From positions 1-38,120 of the forward strand of contig CAZQKE010000109.1 of the NCBI GenBank assembly GCA_964593865.1: a stretch of 38,120 bases of DNA. Reading direction: 5' to 3'. A model generated the notes under the pieces. The model was not told the origin of the DNA. It saw nothing but the letters and a program-made list of their open reading frames with translations, and did not search any database. A program made the position numbers and the translations under genes. This DNA comes from CAZQKE01 sp964593865. GTDB lineage: Bacteria > Chloroflexota > Anaerolineae > JAAYZQ01. This document shows, piece by piece, positions 37,991-38,120 of the stretch. How positions within the stretch are numbered: the stretch's first letter is position 1; each line of letters starts with the position of its first letter.

Positions 37991-38120
37991 ATGAACGCAA
38001 TCGTCTGTCTCAAAGAGGTCCCGGATACCGAAACCCGCATCCAGATCCGGGATGGGGCGGTCGTCGAGGAGGGGATCCAGTACGTGGTCAACCCCTACGA
38101 CGAGTTCGCCCTGGAAGAGG
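37991..38120 (+). CDS. etfB: Electron transfer flavoprotein beta subunit (3' partial)
   Basis: The first 43 residues are visible and the window ends inside the gene. MNAIVCLKEVPDTETRI, then YVVNPYDEFALEE, is the characteristic EtfB N-terminus (normally about 260 residues). AAAGGAGG lies upstream of the ATG. EtfB with EtfA carries electrons from acyl-CoA dehydrogenases and similar enzymes, and some ETFs bifurcate electrons. Position next to the hdr genes suggests that the ETF docks with, or exchanges electrons with, that complex. Confidence 0.88.
   Translation, partial: MNAIVCLKEVPDTETRIQIRDGAVVEEGIQYVVNPYDEFALEE

Overview
The window is a gene-dense, GC-rich (roughly 60-65 % by eye) bacterial chromosome segment. 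Gene content points to an anaerobic or facultatively anaerobic member of the Chloroflexota (Anaerolineae/Caldilineae-like). Clues are a HrcA/CIRCE-controlled groESL, a fused GldF-GldG transporter with a DUF4340 partner, a receiver-Roadblock protein, GSI-alpha type glutamine synthetase, an aldehyde:ferredoxin oxidoreductase and soluble heterodisulfide-reductase modules next to an ETF gene. The phylum call is an inference (about 0.6). No rRNA, tRNA, CRISPR array, insertion sequence or prophage was recognised.

Layout. 1-12.8 kb (plus strand): 3' part of mfd; groES-groEL behind a consensus promoter and a perfect CIRCE operator; ftsH; a small FmdB-type zinc ribbon; an ABC exporter cassette (ATPase, GldF-GldG fusion, DUF4340). 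12.9-15.6 kb (minus): dnaA, without dnaN beside it, and a receiver-Roadblock protein. 15.7-16.5 kb (plus): a coiled-coil/zinc-ribbon protein behind an exact TTGACA-N17-TATAAT promoter. 16.6-28.9 kb (minus): murA with Asp instead of the catalytic-loop Cys, SAM hydroxide adenosyltransferase (apparently leaderless), a patatin-like phospholipase, AFOR, a half-ferritin/thioredoxin/glycosidase-fold fusion, a Crp/Fnr regulator, a 66-residue half-ferritin, a LON-domain protein with truD, and glnA with a perfect 12-bp hairpin in its leader.

29.0-38.1 kb (plus) is the most unusual part. A 33-residue TatA-like membrane peptide is followed by a promoter and a roughly 220-nt hairpin-rich leader that ends in two terminator-like hairpins. 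Then come an alpha/beta hydrolase and, 21 nt after it, a 912-residue HdrA in which a complete GltD-like NAD(P)H oxidoreductase is nested. An HdrC-HdrB fusion, a BrnT/CopG toxin-antitoxin module whose toxin is frameshifted, a second HdrA with C-terminal ferredoxin domains, a hypothetical/HNH cassette, and the start of etfB (cut by the window end) follow. Together the hdr and etf genes look like a flavin- and Fe-S-based complex that could couple NAD(P)H, ferredoxin, thiol/disulfide and ETF pools; the exact reaction is not evident from sequence.

A degenerate family of GC-rich imperfect palindromes recurs in at least five intergenic gaps (about 7.9, 15.7, 21.55, 24.0 and 33.25 kb, possibly 5.5 and 27.4 kb). 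It is the main repeat signal in the window.
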